Of a DNA stretch of 64,000 nucleotides, positions 48,804 through 59,683 are shown piece after piece (position 1 is the first letter of the stretch; every line of letters starts with the position of its first letter). The DNA lies in contig CP011020.1 in NCBI GenBank assembly GCA_001023535.1, forward strand, positions 5,342,509-5,406,508, read 5' to 3'. Made by a program: the position numbers and the translations under genes. The notes under the pieces were generated by a model. The model searched no databases. It had not been told where the DNA came from and saw only the letters and a list, made by a program, of their open reading frames with translations. This stretch comes from Pseudomonas chlororaphis (GTDB taxonomy: Bacteria > Pseudomonadota > Gammaproteobacteria > Pseudomonadales > Pseudomonadaceae).

Positions 48804-49016
48804 ATGTCGGCAACAAGAAACGCAAACGGTTATTCGGTCAGCCAGGGCAAGGACGGCCAGTGGTGGATTATCAACTACCACGGTGAACAGGTCGCCGGCC
48901 CCTTGCCGACCAAGACGATGGCCGTGGAAGTGGCCGCAGTGTTCCAGGACGAGCGCCCTGCTCCTGCGGCCAAAGAGCGTGAGAGCGCCCCGGCCCGCCC
49001 TCGCCGCAAGAAATAA
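48804..49016 (+). CDS. Small conserved-type hypothetical protein
   Basis: 70 residues: a compact N-terminal segment 'YSVSQGKDGQWWIINYHGEQVAGPLPTK' that could form a beta-sheet of the DUF2188 kind, then a short helix and a basic Ala/Pro/Arg tail (PARPRRKK). No signal peptide. The ATG at 48804 follows GGCAGCTAG, a weak site. Function unknown; the basic tail could bind nucleic acid. Confidence 0.6.
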   Translation: MSATRNANGYSVSQGKDGQWWIINYHGEQVAGPLPTKTMAVEVAAVFQDERPAPAAKERESAPARPRRKK

Positions 49017-49132
49017 GCAGCCCAGCCTCAAGTAGATGCCTACCGGGCATCGAACGAGGCTGGTTTAGCTGTACCGAAATGGCCATTCGCTATAACCTCG
49101 CGACTGCCCTTTCCCTCTCGATGACGATCCCG

Positions 49133-49414
49133 ATGAAAACACTTCTGGCGCTGTTTACAGTCCTGGCCCTGGCGGGCTGTGCCTCGGCGGAAAAAACCTA
49201 CCTGGCCAACGGCGAGCAAGGCCTTAGCATCGACTGCTCGGGCGAAGCCAATTCCTGGGCCACATGCTATGAAAAAGCCGATGCGTCGTGCGCGGGCACC
49301 GGTTACCGCATCGTCGGCACCGATGGCACACCACAGGCAAAGGAAAGCGAAAAGACCCTGGGGGTCGACGTCGGTAACTACACCAGCCGCAGTGTCGTGG
49401 TGGTGTGTAAGTAA
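49133..49414 (+). CDS. Small lipoprotein, function unknown
   Basis: 93 residues with a lipoprotein signal MKTLLALFTVLALAGC (lipobox LAGC, Cys14). The mature part has cysteines in SIDCSG, ATCYEK, ASCAG and VVVCK, suggesting disulfides. It resembles small enterobacterial-type outer-membrane lipoproteins in size. An in-frame ATG at 49079 would put 18 residues before the signal. Convergent with the next gene, one base between the stops. Confidence 0.65.
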   Translation: MKTLLALFTVLALAGCASAEKTYLANGEQGLSIDCSGEANSWATCYEKADASCAGTGYRIVGTDGTPQAKESEKTLGVDVGNYTSRSVVVVCK

Positions 49415-49415
49415 C

Positions 49416-49766
49416 TCAGCCGGAAATACAGGCGTTGGCCGCGTCCTGCACATCACCAGGACGCACCGGCACGTTGGACATGCTTTCGTGCAACTTGATG
49501 CTGCTGCCGCTGGAACGCTCGTCGATGTCGAACACCGCGGCCGGCAGGGACGACAGCTTGCCAGGAACGATCAGGCGCATGCCGTTCTTGTGCGGTTCCA
49601 TCTGCAACGGGCCACGGCTGTTGGCCAGGTGGTCGGCAACGCACTTGGCGTATTCATGGGGTTTCTTGCCGGAGATGACGCTCATGGTGGGCGGCGTCTG
49701 GTTGATGTCCGATACGGACGCACATCCACCCAAGGCCAATGCCAACACCCACACGCTGCGCTTCAT
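49416..49766 (-). CDS. Small lipoprotein, function unknown
   Basis: 116 residues with lipoprotein signal MKRSVWVLALALGGC (Cys15). The mature part has 'SGKKPHEYAKCVADHLANS' and a final 'VQDAANACIS', with two cysteines that may pair. No recognised domain. It faces the lipoprotein gene at 49133 tail to tail. Confidence 0.65.
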   Translation of the reverse strand: MKRSVWVLALALGGCASVSDINQTPPTMSVISGKKPHEYAKCVADHLANSRGPLQMEPHKNGMRLIVPGKLSSLPAAVFDIDERSSGSSIKLHESMSNVPVRPGDVQDAANACISG

Positions 49767-49964
49767 ATGTTTCCTCCGATAAAGATCGTCGGACAGTGCA
49801 AACGCTGTTTTTCTCCAGCGCCCACCGTCTTTTTTTGCGCTTCCTGCAATAAATGACCAAAGCCTGGGACGCGGGCCGGATATTACCCCTTGAGGCTGAT
49901 AAACTGCACACCATTGTCCTTGCTATCGTTTGATTTTGTAGAAAAAGCCCTTCTGGAGGCGCCC

Positions 49965-50267
49965 ATGAAATTCATCCACCAGCGCGAGCACCTGAACGAA
50001 GACGACATCGTCGTCATCGAATGCTCCCAAATGTGCAACATCCGGCTGATGAACGACGCCAACTTCCGCAGCTTCAAGAACGGCGGCCGGCACACCTACC
50101 ACGGCGGTGCGTTCGATACCTTCCCGGCGCGGATTACCGCCCCGAGCACCGGTTTCTGGAACATTACCATCGACACCGTCAGCCGCCGGGCCATCAGCGT
50201 CACGCGCAAGCCGACCCTGACCCACAAGATCAAGATCATCCGGCGCTCCAGCTCCAAGCTGAGCTGA
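49965..50267 (+). CDS. DUF1883 protein
   Basis: 100 residues: 'MKFIHQREHLNEDDIVVIECSQMCNIRLM...' through 'GGAFDTFPARITAPSTGFWNITIDT', the DUF1883 pattern, a small beta-rich domain. In some bacteria DUF1883 is fused to TIR domains; here it is alone. CTGGAGGCGCCC gives a strong ribosome site before the chosen ATG. A 61-residue gene follows after 16 nt, perhaps one unit. Confidence 0.75.
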   Translation: MKFIHQREHLNEDDIVVIECSQMCNIRLMNDANFRSFKNGGRHTYHGGAFDTFPARITAPSTGFWNITIDTVSRRAISVTRKPTLTHKIKIIRRSSSKLS

Positions 50268-50283
50268 AGCATCCCCCACCTTC

Positions 50284-50469
50284 ATGACAGGCAAAACCGT
50301 GGCCCAGACGACCAAATACGTCATCAAGTACAAGCTCAACGACGAACGTCGTTTCGAATTCGCGCAACTGGAAACCGGCACCCAAGAAGAAGCCCTGGCC
50401 GCTCTGCAGGCGCTGCACGGCAAGACCGACGATGTGATCACCGACGTCAAGGTCAGCAAGGCGTTGTAG
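50284..50469 (+). CDS. 61-residue hypothetical protein
   Basis: A small soluble protein, 'KYVIKYKLNDERRFEFAQLETGTQEEALAALQALHG...VITDVKVSKAL', with a beta-alpha-beta look and no cysteines. It sits 16 nt after the DUF1883 gene and is probably co-transcribed. Start uncertain: a GTG at 50299 would shorten it by five residues. Function unknown. Confidence 0.55.
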   Translation: MTGKTVAQTTKYVIKYKLNDERRFEFAQLETGTQEEALAALQALHGKTDDVITDVKVSKAL

Positions 50470-50591
50470 GCACCTGTGCAGTTAGTGGTCCGGGAGAGAG
50501 GTGTGGCGAGGATTGTCAACGCAAGATCCGGGGTGGCAGGCGATGGAACGCTCGGCAAACTGGCCCATCCTACGCGTTCAGGTTGGTCATC

Positions 50592-51314
50592 ATGCACCCT
50601 CTCCCCCCTTCGCTCGCCCACTCCCTCGCCGCAATCGACTGGCCAGCCCTGACAGACAGCCTCGATCAGGACGGCAGCGCTGTCGTGCGCAATCTGTTAT
50701 CCGTAACGCAATGCCGACAACTCAGCGACTTGTACGCGCAGCCCGCGCTGTTCCGCTCCCGGGTGATCATGGCCCGTCACGGGTTCGGCCGCGGCGAATA
50801 CCAGTATTTCCGTTACCCGCTGCCCGACATCGTCCAGCCACTGCGCGAATCGTTGTACCCGCTGCTGGTGCCGCTGGCGAACCGCTGGAATGAACACATG
50901 GGCCTGACAGTGCGCTACCCCACCACCCACGGCGACTTCATCCAGCGCTGCCATGCCGCCGGGCAGCAGCGCCCTACACCGCTGTTATTGCAATACGACC
51001 CCCAGGACTACAACTGCCTGCACCAGGATCTGTACGGCGAGCACGTGTTCCCGTTGCAAGTGGCGATCCTGCTGTCGGAGCCGGGTCGCGACTTCACCGG
51101 CGGCGAGTTCGTCCTGACCGAACAGCGCCCGCGCCAGCAGTCACGGCCCCAGGTCGTCGATCTGAAACAGGGCGATGCACTGGTGTTTGCCGTGCACCAG
51201 CGACCGGTCCAGGGCGTTCGCGGGTATTATCGGGTGAACATGCGCCATGGCGTCAGCCGCGTGCACAGCGGCCGCCGCCACACCTTGGGAATCATCTTTC
51301 ATGATGCGCAGTAA
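50592..51314 (+). CDS. 2OG-Fe(II) oxygenase (COG3826/PF09859-like)
   Basis: 240 residues. The iron motif HQD (His144, Asp146) is in 'NCLHQDLYGEHVFPLQ', a distal His (probably His219) is in MRHGVS, and a 2-oxoglutarate-binding Arg is in 'SGRRHTLGIIFHDA'. The pattern 'DFTGGEFVLTEQRPRQQSR' is the mark of a family proposed to act on alkylated DNA. Its end overlaps the alkB start by 14 bp, supporting coupled expression in an alkylation-repair operon. The substrate is unproven. Confidence 0.8.
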   Translation: MHPLPPSLAHSLAAIDWPALTDSLDQDGSAVVRNLLSVTQCRQLSDLYAQPALFRSRVIMARHGFGRGEYQYFRYPLPDIVQPLRESLYPLLVPLANRWNEHMGLTVRYPTTHGDFIQRCHAAGQQRPTPLLLQYDPQDYNCLHQDLYGEHVFPLQVAILLSEPGRDFTGGEFVLTEQRPRQQSRPQVVDLKQGDALVFAVHQRPVQGVRGYYRVNMRHGVSRVHSGRRHTLGIIFHDAQ

Positions 51315-51981
51315 CGACACGCCGGTCACCCTGGACCTGTTCGCGGACCAGGCTCCCACCACGTCCGGGCGGATCGAGCCGATCGGCCAGCAATCGTTCG
51401 TGTTGCGCGGGTTCGCCCTGCCATGGCTGGAGCGTCTGCTGCCCGCACTGGAAAAGGTATTGCAGGCTGCGCCCTTCCGGCAGATGGTCACTCCCGGTGG
51501 CTTTACCATGTCGGTGGCCTTGACCAGTTGCGGTGCCTTGGGTTGGACCACCGACCGCAGGGGCTATCGCTACACCGCCCACGACCCGCAGAGCGGCCAG
51601 CCCTGGCCCGAGATGCCGGGGGTGTTCCGCGAGCTGGCCCAAGCGGCCGCCCGCCACGCCCGGTTCGAAGGCTTCGAGCCGGACGCCTGCCTGATCAACC
51701 GCTACGTACCCGGCGCGCGGATGTCCTTGCACCAGGACAAGGACGAACGAGCCCTCGATGCACCCATCGTCTCGGTCTCCCTGGGCTTGCCGGCGGTGTT
51801 TCAGTTCGGCGGGTTCGAGCGTGGCGACAAGTGCCAGCGCATCGCCCTGCTCCATGGCGACATCGTGGTCTGGGGCGGCGTCGACCGGTTGCGCTATCAC
51901 GGCGTGCTGGCGCTCAAGGAAGGCCTGCACCCGGCCCTGGGCGCCCAGCGGATCAACCTGACCTTCCGCACCGCCGGTTGA
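51301..51981 (+). CDS. alkB: DNA oxidative demethylase AlkB
   Basis: 225-226 residues (ATG at 51301 or 51304). Counting from 51304, the metal ligands are His143, Asp145 (HQDKDE) and His199, and the 2OG arginines Arg216 and Arg222 (RINLTFR), all exactly 12 positions beyond those of E. coli AlkB. 'LINRYVPGARMSLHQDKDE' is diagnostic. It removes methyl groups from N1-methyladenine and N3-methylcytosine. It starts inside the preceding oxygenase gene and is followed by ada. Confidence 0.94.
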   Translation: MMRSNDTPVTLDLFADQAPTTSGRIEPIGQQSFVLRGFALPWLERLLPALEKVLQAAPFRQMVTPGGFTMSVALTSCGALGWTTDRRGYRYTAHDPQSGQPWPEMPGVFRELAQAAARHARFEGFEPDACLINRYVPGARMSLHQDKDERALDAPIVSVSLGLPAVFQFGGFERGDKCQRIALLHGDIVVWGGVDRLRYHGVLALKEGLHPALGAQRINLTFRTAG

Positions 51982-52069
51982 GGGTGCAGAATTCGACCGC
52001 AAGACCCGGAGTGTCGTCGCCTCGCAGGCTCGCTACTGTAGGCAAAACGGGCCAATGGACAGAACGACC

Positions 52070-53143
52070 ATGAACAGCACTTCGAAACACCTCGCCGCCG
52101 AACAGGATCCACGCTGGGCCGCCGTGCTCGCCCGCGACCCTCGCGCCGATGGGCAATTCGTCTATGGCGTGAAGACCACCGGGATCTATTGCCACCCCAG
52201 CAGCCTGTCGCGCCGGCCCAACCCGCGCAACGTCGAGTTCTTCGACACCGCGCAACAGGCCGAGGCCGCGGGCTACCGTCCGAGCAAGCGCACCGCTCGG
52301 GACCAGACCCAGGTCGCCGCCCAGCACGCCGCGCGCATCGCCGGCGCGTGCCGGCAGATCGAGACGGCCGAGACGCTGCCGAGCCTGAGCGAACTGGCGC
52401 AGCACGCGGGCCTGAGCCCATTTCATTTTCATCGAGTCTTCAAGGCGGTCACCGGCCTGACGCCCAAGGCGTATGCCGCCGCTCACCGCTCACGCAAGCT
52501 GCGTGAACGCCTGGCCGACGGCAGCAGCGTCACCGACGCGCTGTACGACGCCGGGTTCAATTCCAACAGCCGCTTCTATGAGGCGGCCGACAAACTCCTC
52601 GGCATGAAACCCACCGACTACCGCGCCGCCGGCCAGAACACCGACATTCGCTTTGCCGTCGGCCAATGCTCCCTTGGCGCGATCCTGGTGGCACAGAGCG
52701 AGCGTGGCGTGTGCGCGATCCTCCTGGGCGATGACCCGGATGCCCTGGTGCGGGACCTGCAAGACAAATTCCGCCGCGCCAACCTCATCGGCGCCGACCG
52801 GGCGTTCGAGCAGTTGATCGCCCAGGTCGTGGGCTTCGTCGAAGCGCCGGCGCTGGGCCTGGACCTGCCCCTGGACCTGCGCGGCACGGCGTTCCAGGAG
52901 CGTGTCTGGCAAGCCCTGCGGGACATTCCACCCGGCAGCACCGCCAGCTACGCCGAGATCGCCCAGCGCATCGGCCTGCCCAAGGCCGTGCGGGCGGTGG
53001 CCCAGGCCTGCGGTGCCAACAGCCTGGCGGTGGCGATCCCTTGCCACCGGGTGGTGCGCAGCGACGGCAACCTGTCGGGCTATCGCTGGGGCGTGGAGCG
53101 CAAGCGTCAGTTGCTGGCGCGCGAACGCTCGTCGGGGGATTGA
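52070..53143 (+). CDS. ada: Ada-like regulator/O6-methylguanine methyltransferase with degenerate zinc site
   Basis: 357 residues in the full Ada order: N-terminal Ada domain (10-80), AraC-type HTH (~85-185), ribonuclease-like spacer and methyltransferase domain (~190-350). The methyl-acceptor Cys325 in IPCHRVV is intact. In the N-domain only Cys41 (E. coli Cys38) remains; the other three zinc ligands are Ser45, Ser72 and Thr75 ('CHPSS', 'RPSKRT'). It should still repair O6-methylguanine, but phosphotriester sensing is doubtful. An ATG at 52055 is possible. Its end overlaps the convergent gene by 37 bp. Confidence 0.88.
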   Translation: MNSTSKHLAAEQDPRWAAVLARDPRADGQFVYGVKTTGIYCHPSSLSRRPNPRNVEFFDTAQQAEAAGYRPSKRTARDQTQVAAQHAARIAGACRQIETAETLPSLSELAQHAGLSPFHFHRVFKAVTGLTPKAYAAAHRSRKLRERLADGSSVTDALYDAGFNSNSRFYEAADKLLGMKPTDYRAAGQNTDIRFAVGQCSLGAILVAQSERGVCAILLGDDPDALVRDLQDKFRRANLIGADRAFEQLIAQVVGFVEAPALGLDLPLDLRGTAFQERVWQALRDIPPGSTASYAEIAQRIGLPKAVRAVAQACGANSLAVAIPCHRVVRSDGNLSGYRWGVERKRQLLARERSSGD

Positions 53144-53595
53144 ACACCGATGTAGATCGCCACCGATTCAGGACCGCTGTAGACCTCGAAATCGGTGGTG
53201 AAACGGCGTACCGCTTGCGGGTTGTCGGCGAAATACGCCCAGATCAGGCCCCAGGTCTGGATCACGCAATCGGGCATCGGCCCCTTGGCCGAGAACACCA
53301 GGTAATCCCCGCCCTCGATGTCCACGGCGGGGTAGCCGGCGCTCGTCGCATCGACCTGCACGCCCGCCGTCACATCGAAGTGGCCAGTGGCGTCGGACTC
53401 ATAGTTGGAATACACGCCGTAGACGAACGACTCCGACTGCCTGGCCGGGATCGCGTCGAACAAGCCTTCGGTGAAGAACCGCTGCCACATCGGGCCGATC
53501 CTGGCGGTGTCGGGCTGCTGCTCGTCGGCGTTGCGGGTGCGCACCTGCAGGCCGGCGACGCTGAAGGGTTCGACAGTCTTGAGTTTTACGTCCAT
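53107..53595 (-). CDS. GyrI-like/AraC effector-binding domain protein
   Basis: 162 residues with no DNA-binding domain; 'MDVKLKTVEPFSVAGLQVRT' and 'YGVYSNYESDATGHFDVTAGVQV' fit the GyrI-like small-molecule-binding fold (stand-alone effector domain, or the DUF3788/SRPBCC-like GyrI superfamily). AAGGAGCCCGAGGC precedes the start. Its last 12 codons run antisense to the ada 3' end. Possible roles are drug or metabolite binding; not proven. Confidence 0.78.
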   Translation of the reverse strand: MDVKLKTVEPFSVAGLQVRTRNADEQQPDTARIGPMWQRFFTEGLFDAIPARQSESFVYGVYSNYESDATGHFDVTAGVQVDATSAGYPAVDIEGGDYLVFSAKGPMPDCVIQTWGLIWAYFADNPQAVRRFTTDFEVYSGPESVAIYIGVQSPDERSRASN

Positions 53596-53742
53596 GCCTC
53601 GGGCTCCTTGAAAGTGAACCTGCATGGTAACCCGCTCGCCATCGGGATCAAGCGCCAGGGCCGGATTGAAAAACTCGACTGGCCCTGGCCCGCTCACACC
53701 TGTTAAAACCGCTGTTTCCTTCTGCCGTCGGAGACCCGCACC

Positions 53743-55780
<2,038 letters not shown>

Positions 55781-56461
55781 ATGCCACTGACCACCGCCGA
55801 CTTCGCCGCCATCTGGTTGACCCTGAAACTGGCGTCGTTGACCACGGTGATCCTGTTGCTCGTCGGTACACCCATTGCCCTGTGGTTGTCACGGACACAG
55901 TCCTGGCTGCGCGGGCCGGTGGGTGCGGTGGTGGCACTGCCGTTGGTGCTGCCGCCCACGGTAATCGGCTTCTACCTGCTGCTGGCGCTGGGGCCCAACG
56001 GCTGGATCGGCCAGTTCACCCAGGCCCTCGGGCTGGGCACCCTCACCTTCAGTTTCACCGGGCTGGTCATCGGCTCGGTGATCTATTCCATGCCGTTTGT
56101 GGTGCAGCCGTTGCAAAACGCCTTTGCCGCCATCGGCAGTCGCCCCCTGGAAGTCGCCGCCACGCTGCGGGCCGGGCCCTGGGACACGTTTTTCAGCGTC
56201 ATCCTGCCGCTGGCCCGACCCGGGTTCGTGACCGCCGCGATCCTCGGCTTCGCCCACACCGTCGGCGAGTTCGGCGTGGTGCTGATGATCGGCGGCAACA
56301 TTCCCGAGAAGACCCGAGTGGTCTCGGTGCAGATCTACGACCATGTCGAGGCCCTGGAATATGCCCAGGCCCACTGGCTGGCCGCGGCCATGCTGGTGTT
56401 TTCATTCGTGGTGCTGCTGGCGCTGTACTCCAGCCGCCGCAGCCGTGCCGGTTGGAGCTGA
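55781..56461 (+). CDS. modB: Molybdate ABC transporter permease
   Basis: 226 residues, five or six membrane helices, with the coupling 'EAA' loop around '[29 protein letters not shown]'. It forms the inner-membrane channel for molybdate. Located between modA (no gap) and modC (3 nt gap). Confidence 0.95.
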   Translation: MPLTTADFAAIWLTLKLASLTTVILLLVGTPIALWLSRTQSWLRGPVGAVVALPLVLPPTVIGFYLLLALGPNGWIGQFTQALGLGTLTFSFTGLVIGSVIYSMPFVVQPLQNAFAAIGSRPLEVAATLRAGPWDTFFSVILPLARPGFVTAAILGFAHTVGEFGVVLMIGGNIPEKTRVVSVQIYDHVEALEYAQAHWLAAAMLVFSFVVLLALYSSRRSRAGWS

Positions 56462-56464
56462 TCG

Positions 56465-57544
56465 ATGATCCACGCGCGTTTTCAGCTCGATCGCGGGGAC
56501 TTTTCCCTCGACCTGGATGTGCAACTGCCAGGCCGTGGCGTGACTGCGCTGTATGGCCAATCCGGCTCCGGCAAGACCACTTGCCTGCGCTGCATCGCCG
56601 GTTTGGAGCGACCGACGCAGGGGTTCATCGAGGTCAACGGCGAAGTCTGGCAAGACGCCACACGCCGGGTGTTCGTGCCGCCTCATCGACGAGCCCTGGG
56701 CTACGTGTTCCAGGAAGCCAGCCTGTTCCCCCACCTGTCGGTGCGGCACAACCTGGCGTTCGGCCTCAAGCGCATCGCCCCCGGCCAGCGCCGCGTGGTG
56801 ATGGAACAGGCAACCGAGCTGCTGGGCATCGGTCACTTGCTCGATCGCCAGCCACACAACCTGTCCGGCGGTGAACGCCAGCGGGTCGGCATTGCCCGCG
56901 CGCTGCTGACCAGCCCGCAACTGTTGCTGATGGATGAGCCGCTGGCGTCCCTCGACACCCGCCGCAAGAACGAGATCCTGCCGTACCTGCAACGGCTGCA
57001 CGATGAACTGGACATTCCGGTGCTCTACGTCAGCCACTCCCAGGACGAAGTGGCGCGCCTGGCCGACCATATCGTCCTGCTCGAGGCCGGTCGCGCCCTG
57101 GCCAGCGGACCGATCGGCGAAACCCTGGCCCGCCTCGACCTGCCGCTGGCCCTGGGCGATGACGCCGGCGTGATGATCCAGGGCAGGGTCAGCGGCTATG
57201 ACCCGGCTTATCAATTGCTGACGCTGAACCTGCCCGACAGCCAGTTGAACATCCGCGTAACCCACACACCGCTGGGGCTGGGGCAACCGTTGCGGTTCAA
57301 GGTTCAGGCGCGGGACGTCAGCCTCAGTTTGGCGAACGATGCCCAGACCAGCATCCTCAATCGTCTGCCGGTCACGGTGGTCAGTGAGTTGGCCGCTGAT
57401 AATGCCGCTCATGTGCTGATTCGCGTGGAGGCGGGTGGGACGCCGCTGCTGGCGCGTATCACGCGTTATTCCCGTGATCAGTTGAAGTTGCATCCGGGGC
57501 AGGCGCTCTGGGCGCAGATCAAGGCCGTGGCGGTGCTGGCTTAG
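56465..57544 (+). CDS. modC: Molybdate ABC transporter ATP-binding protein
   Basis: 359 residues. Walker [10 protein letters not shown] at 31-39, signature [14 protein letters not shown] (~138), Walker B '[12 protein letters not shown]' and the H-loop 'YVSHSQDE'. A C-terminal Mop/TOBE domain (~290-355) binds oxyanion and can regulate transport. It powers ModB. Last gene of the mod operon. Confidence 0.96.
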   Translation: MIHARFQLDRGDFSLDLDVQLPGRGVTALYGQSGSGKTTCLRCIAGLERPTQGFIEVNGEVWQDATRRVFVPPHRRALGYVFQEASLFPHLSVRHNLAFGLKRIAPGQRRVVMEQATELLGIGHLLDRQPHNLSGGERQRVGIARALLTSPQLLLMDEPLASLDTRRKNEILPYLQRLHDELDIPVLYVSHSQDEVARLADHIVLLEAGRALASGPIGETLARLDLPLALGDDAGVMIQGRVSGYDPAYQLLTLNLPDSQLNIRVTHTPLGLGQPLRFKVQARDVSLSLANDAQTSILNRLPVTVVSELAADNAAHVLIRVEAGGTPLLARITRYSRDQLKLHPGQALWAQIKAVAVLA

Positions 57545-57558
57545 GTCGCCGATCTACC

Positions 57559-57646
57559 ATGGGAGCCCGCCTGCTGGCGAAGACGGCGGCACATTCAACC
57601 TCGATTCCAGCCGCCCCTCCGCTTTCGCGAGCAAGCTCGCTCCCAC
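57559..57646. repeat. REP pair, degenerate gtgggagc class
   Basis: Arms at 57559-57580 and 57624-57646 are related to the other REP arms with several changes; it follows modC. The rest of the 196-bp gap is the leader of the topoisomerase gene. Confidence 0.72.
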
Positions 57647-57740
57647 CAGGGTGACCGGCAGCTTCAGAAACTTGGCACGACCGCTCGGGCCCGCGGTCCA
57701 TCCTCCATAGGCCACCGGATTTGCTGCCAAGGATTTTTTC

Positions 57741-58796
57741 ATGCCCGACACCCTGTCCCCGGATGCCCTGCCGCCCGACCTGCATTACGTCGACGACACG
57801 GCGCCCGGCATCACCCGCAAAAAGTTGCGGGGCAAATTCTGTTATTTCGACCCCGCGGGCCAACGCATTACCGACGCGGCCGAGATCCAGCGCATCAATG
57901 CCCTCGTGGTGCCGCCGGCCTACACCGATGTGTGGATCTGCACCGACCCGCGCGGACACCTCCAGGCCACCGGCCTCGATGCCCGTGGTCGCAAGCAGTA
58001 CCGCTACCATCCGCGCTGGCGTGAAGTGCGCGACGCAGACAAATATTCGCGGATGCTGGAGTTCGGGCGTGCCCTGCCCCGCCTGCGCAAGCGCCTGGAG
58101 GAAATCCTGGCCCAGCCCGGCTTCAGCCGCGACAAAGTCCTGGCGACGGTGATCACCTTGCTGGACGTGACCTTGATCCGGGTCGGTAATCCCCAGTACG
58201 CCCGCGAAAACCGCTCCTACGGCCTGACCACCCTGCGCAACAAGCATGTCGAGGTCAACGGCAGCGCCATCGCTTTCCAGTTCCGAGGCAAGAGCGGCGT
58301 CGAGCATCAGATCACCGTGAAAGACCGGCGCCTGGCGCGGATCATCAAGCGCTGCCAGGAAATCCCCGGGCAAAACCTTTTCCAGTACCTCGATGAAGAC
58401 GGCGAGCGCCACACCGTCAGCTCATCGGATATCAATGCTTACCTCAAATCGCTCACTGGTGCCGATTTCACCGCCAAGGACTACCGCACCTGGGCCGGCA
58501 GCGCGGCGGCCCTGGCCGGGCTGCGGGCCTTGCATTGGGAAACCGAGACCGAAGCGAAAAAACACGTTGCCGAAATGGTCAAGCAGGTCGCCCGGCAACT
58601 GGGCAACACGCCCAGCGTCTGTCGCAAATGCTACATTCACCCTGCGGTGCTGGAAGGTTTCCTGCTCGGCACACTGAAGGAACTGCCCAAGCCTCGGGTG
58701 CGTAAGGGCCTGAGCATAGAAGAAGCCGGGCTGACGATGTTTCTGAAGCGGGTGGCGCAAGCCACGCAAGCCTGCGAGGCGAAGTTCGGGTACTGA
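57741..58796 (+). CDS. Type IB DNA topoisomerase (poxvirus-like)
   Basis: 351 residues, the size of bacterial TopIB. The catalytic Tyr298 is in CRKCYIHP; other active-site parts are 'TLIRVGNPQYARENRSYGLTTL' (Arg), FRGKSG (Lys184) and 'DYRTWAGS' (Arg). It relaxes supercoils through a 3'-phosphotyrosine link without ATP. Such enzymes occur in a minority of bacteria, including many pseudomonads. A ClpP-like gene follows on the same strand. Confidence 0.92.
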   Translation: MPDTLSPDALPPDLHYVDDTAPGITRKKLRGKFCYFDPAGQRITDAAEIQRINALVVPPAYTDVWICTDPRGHLQATGLDARGRKQYRYHPRWREVRDADKYSRMLEFGRALPRLRKRLEEILAQPGFSRDKVLATVITLLDVTLIRVGNPQYARENRSYGLTTLRNKHVEVNGSAIAFQFRGKSGVEHQITVKDRRLARIIKRCQEIPGQNLFQYLDEDGERHTVSSSDINAYLKSLTGADFTAKDYRTWAGSAAALAGLRALHWETETEAKKHVAEMVKQVARQLGNTPSVCRKCYIHPAVLEGFLLGTLKELPKPRVRKGLSIEEAGLTMFLKRVAQATQACEAKFGY

Positions 58797-58902
58797 CGGT
58801 CACGAACGACGGCTCGTCCATCAGGAACATCCGGCCGAGGCTGAACTCCCAACACTGTGCGCTCGCGCAACACCACACGCGTGAAATCGACAGGAGTCTC
58901 CG

Positions 58903-59466
58903 ATGTCCGAACACATTGTCCATTTTCATTGCCAGATCGATCAGGGGACCACCGAGCGCTTCCGCGACAATTGCCTGGAAGCCATCGAGAAAGGCGCGGA
59001 CTCGCTGATGCTCAATCTGTCCACGGTGGGCGGCAGCACCAACTTCGGGTTTACCTTGTACACCTTCATCAAGTCCTTGCCGGTGCCGGTGCGTGCGGTG
59101 AACGCCGGCAATATCGAGTCGATGGGCATCGTCATGTACCTGGCCGCCAGCGACCGCACCACCACGCCCCATTCACGCTTTCTGATCCATCCCATGAACT
59201 GGTATTTCGGGCAGAAATCGGTGGATCACTCGCGCTTGCGCGAATACCTGTCCAGCCTGGACAACGACGTGGCGCGGTACGTGGAAATCTACGTCAAGGA
59301 AACCGCCGGGGCCGCCACTCAGCTGGATATCTTCAAGTGCCTGTGCAACGAGGAGCGGGTCATCCCGGCAGAGAACTCCCTGGCTTTCGGCATCGCCCAT
59401 CGGGTCGAGCAGGTGGTGTTCCCGGCGGACGCCAGGCATTGGAAAGTCAGCGGCGGCGAAGATTAA
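58903..59466 (+). CDS. ClpP-like serine peptidase, divergent
   Basis: 187 residues of the ClpP/crotonase fold. The nucleophile is Ser73 in GNIESMGIVMYLAAS and the base His96 in HSRFLIHPM. By alignment to E. coli ClpP the catalytic aspartate position is Glu151 (NEERVIPAENSLAFG), an unusual change. No clpX adjoins, and the protein differs clearly from housekeeping ClpP. It may be a stress-related paralogue or a non-peptidase. GGAG precedes the start. Confidence 0.75.
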   Translation: MSEHIVHFHCQIDQGTTERFRDNCLEAIEKGADSLMLNLSTVGGSTNFGFTLYTFIKSLPVPVRAVNAGNIESMGIVMYLAASDRTTTPHSRFLIHPMNWYFGQKSVDHSRLREYLSSLDNDVARYVEIYVKETAGAATQLDIFKCLCNEERVIPAENSLAFGIAHRVEQVVFPADARHWKVSGGED

Positions 59467-59683
59467 GCGCGCGGCATCATTCAACATGATAGTGCCGTCG
59501 TTACTGATAAAAACCCTCAATCTCCAACAACAACGAAACGAAGCGGAAAAATAACACCTTAATTAAAAAAGTACGACCACTCGTCGCCAGCACAACGCTT
59601 TTTTTAAACTTACTCCGCCGCTGGCCTTTCACATTTAATGCGAGGCACGTTGCTCGCTTTAAACCACACTGAGGATTCTCGAA

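Noticed and set aside
48712..49035. A 107-residue frame overlapping the small gene at 48804
   Set aside because: It starts in intergenic DNA, has poor composition, and the 70-residue frame inside it reads as a better protein.
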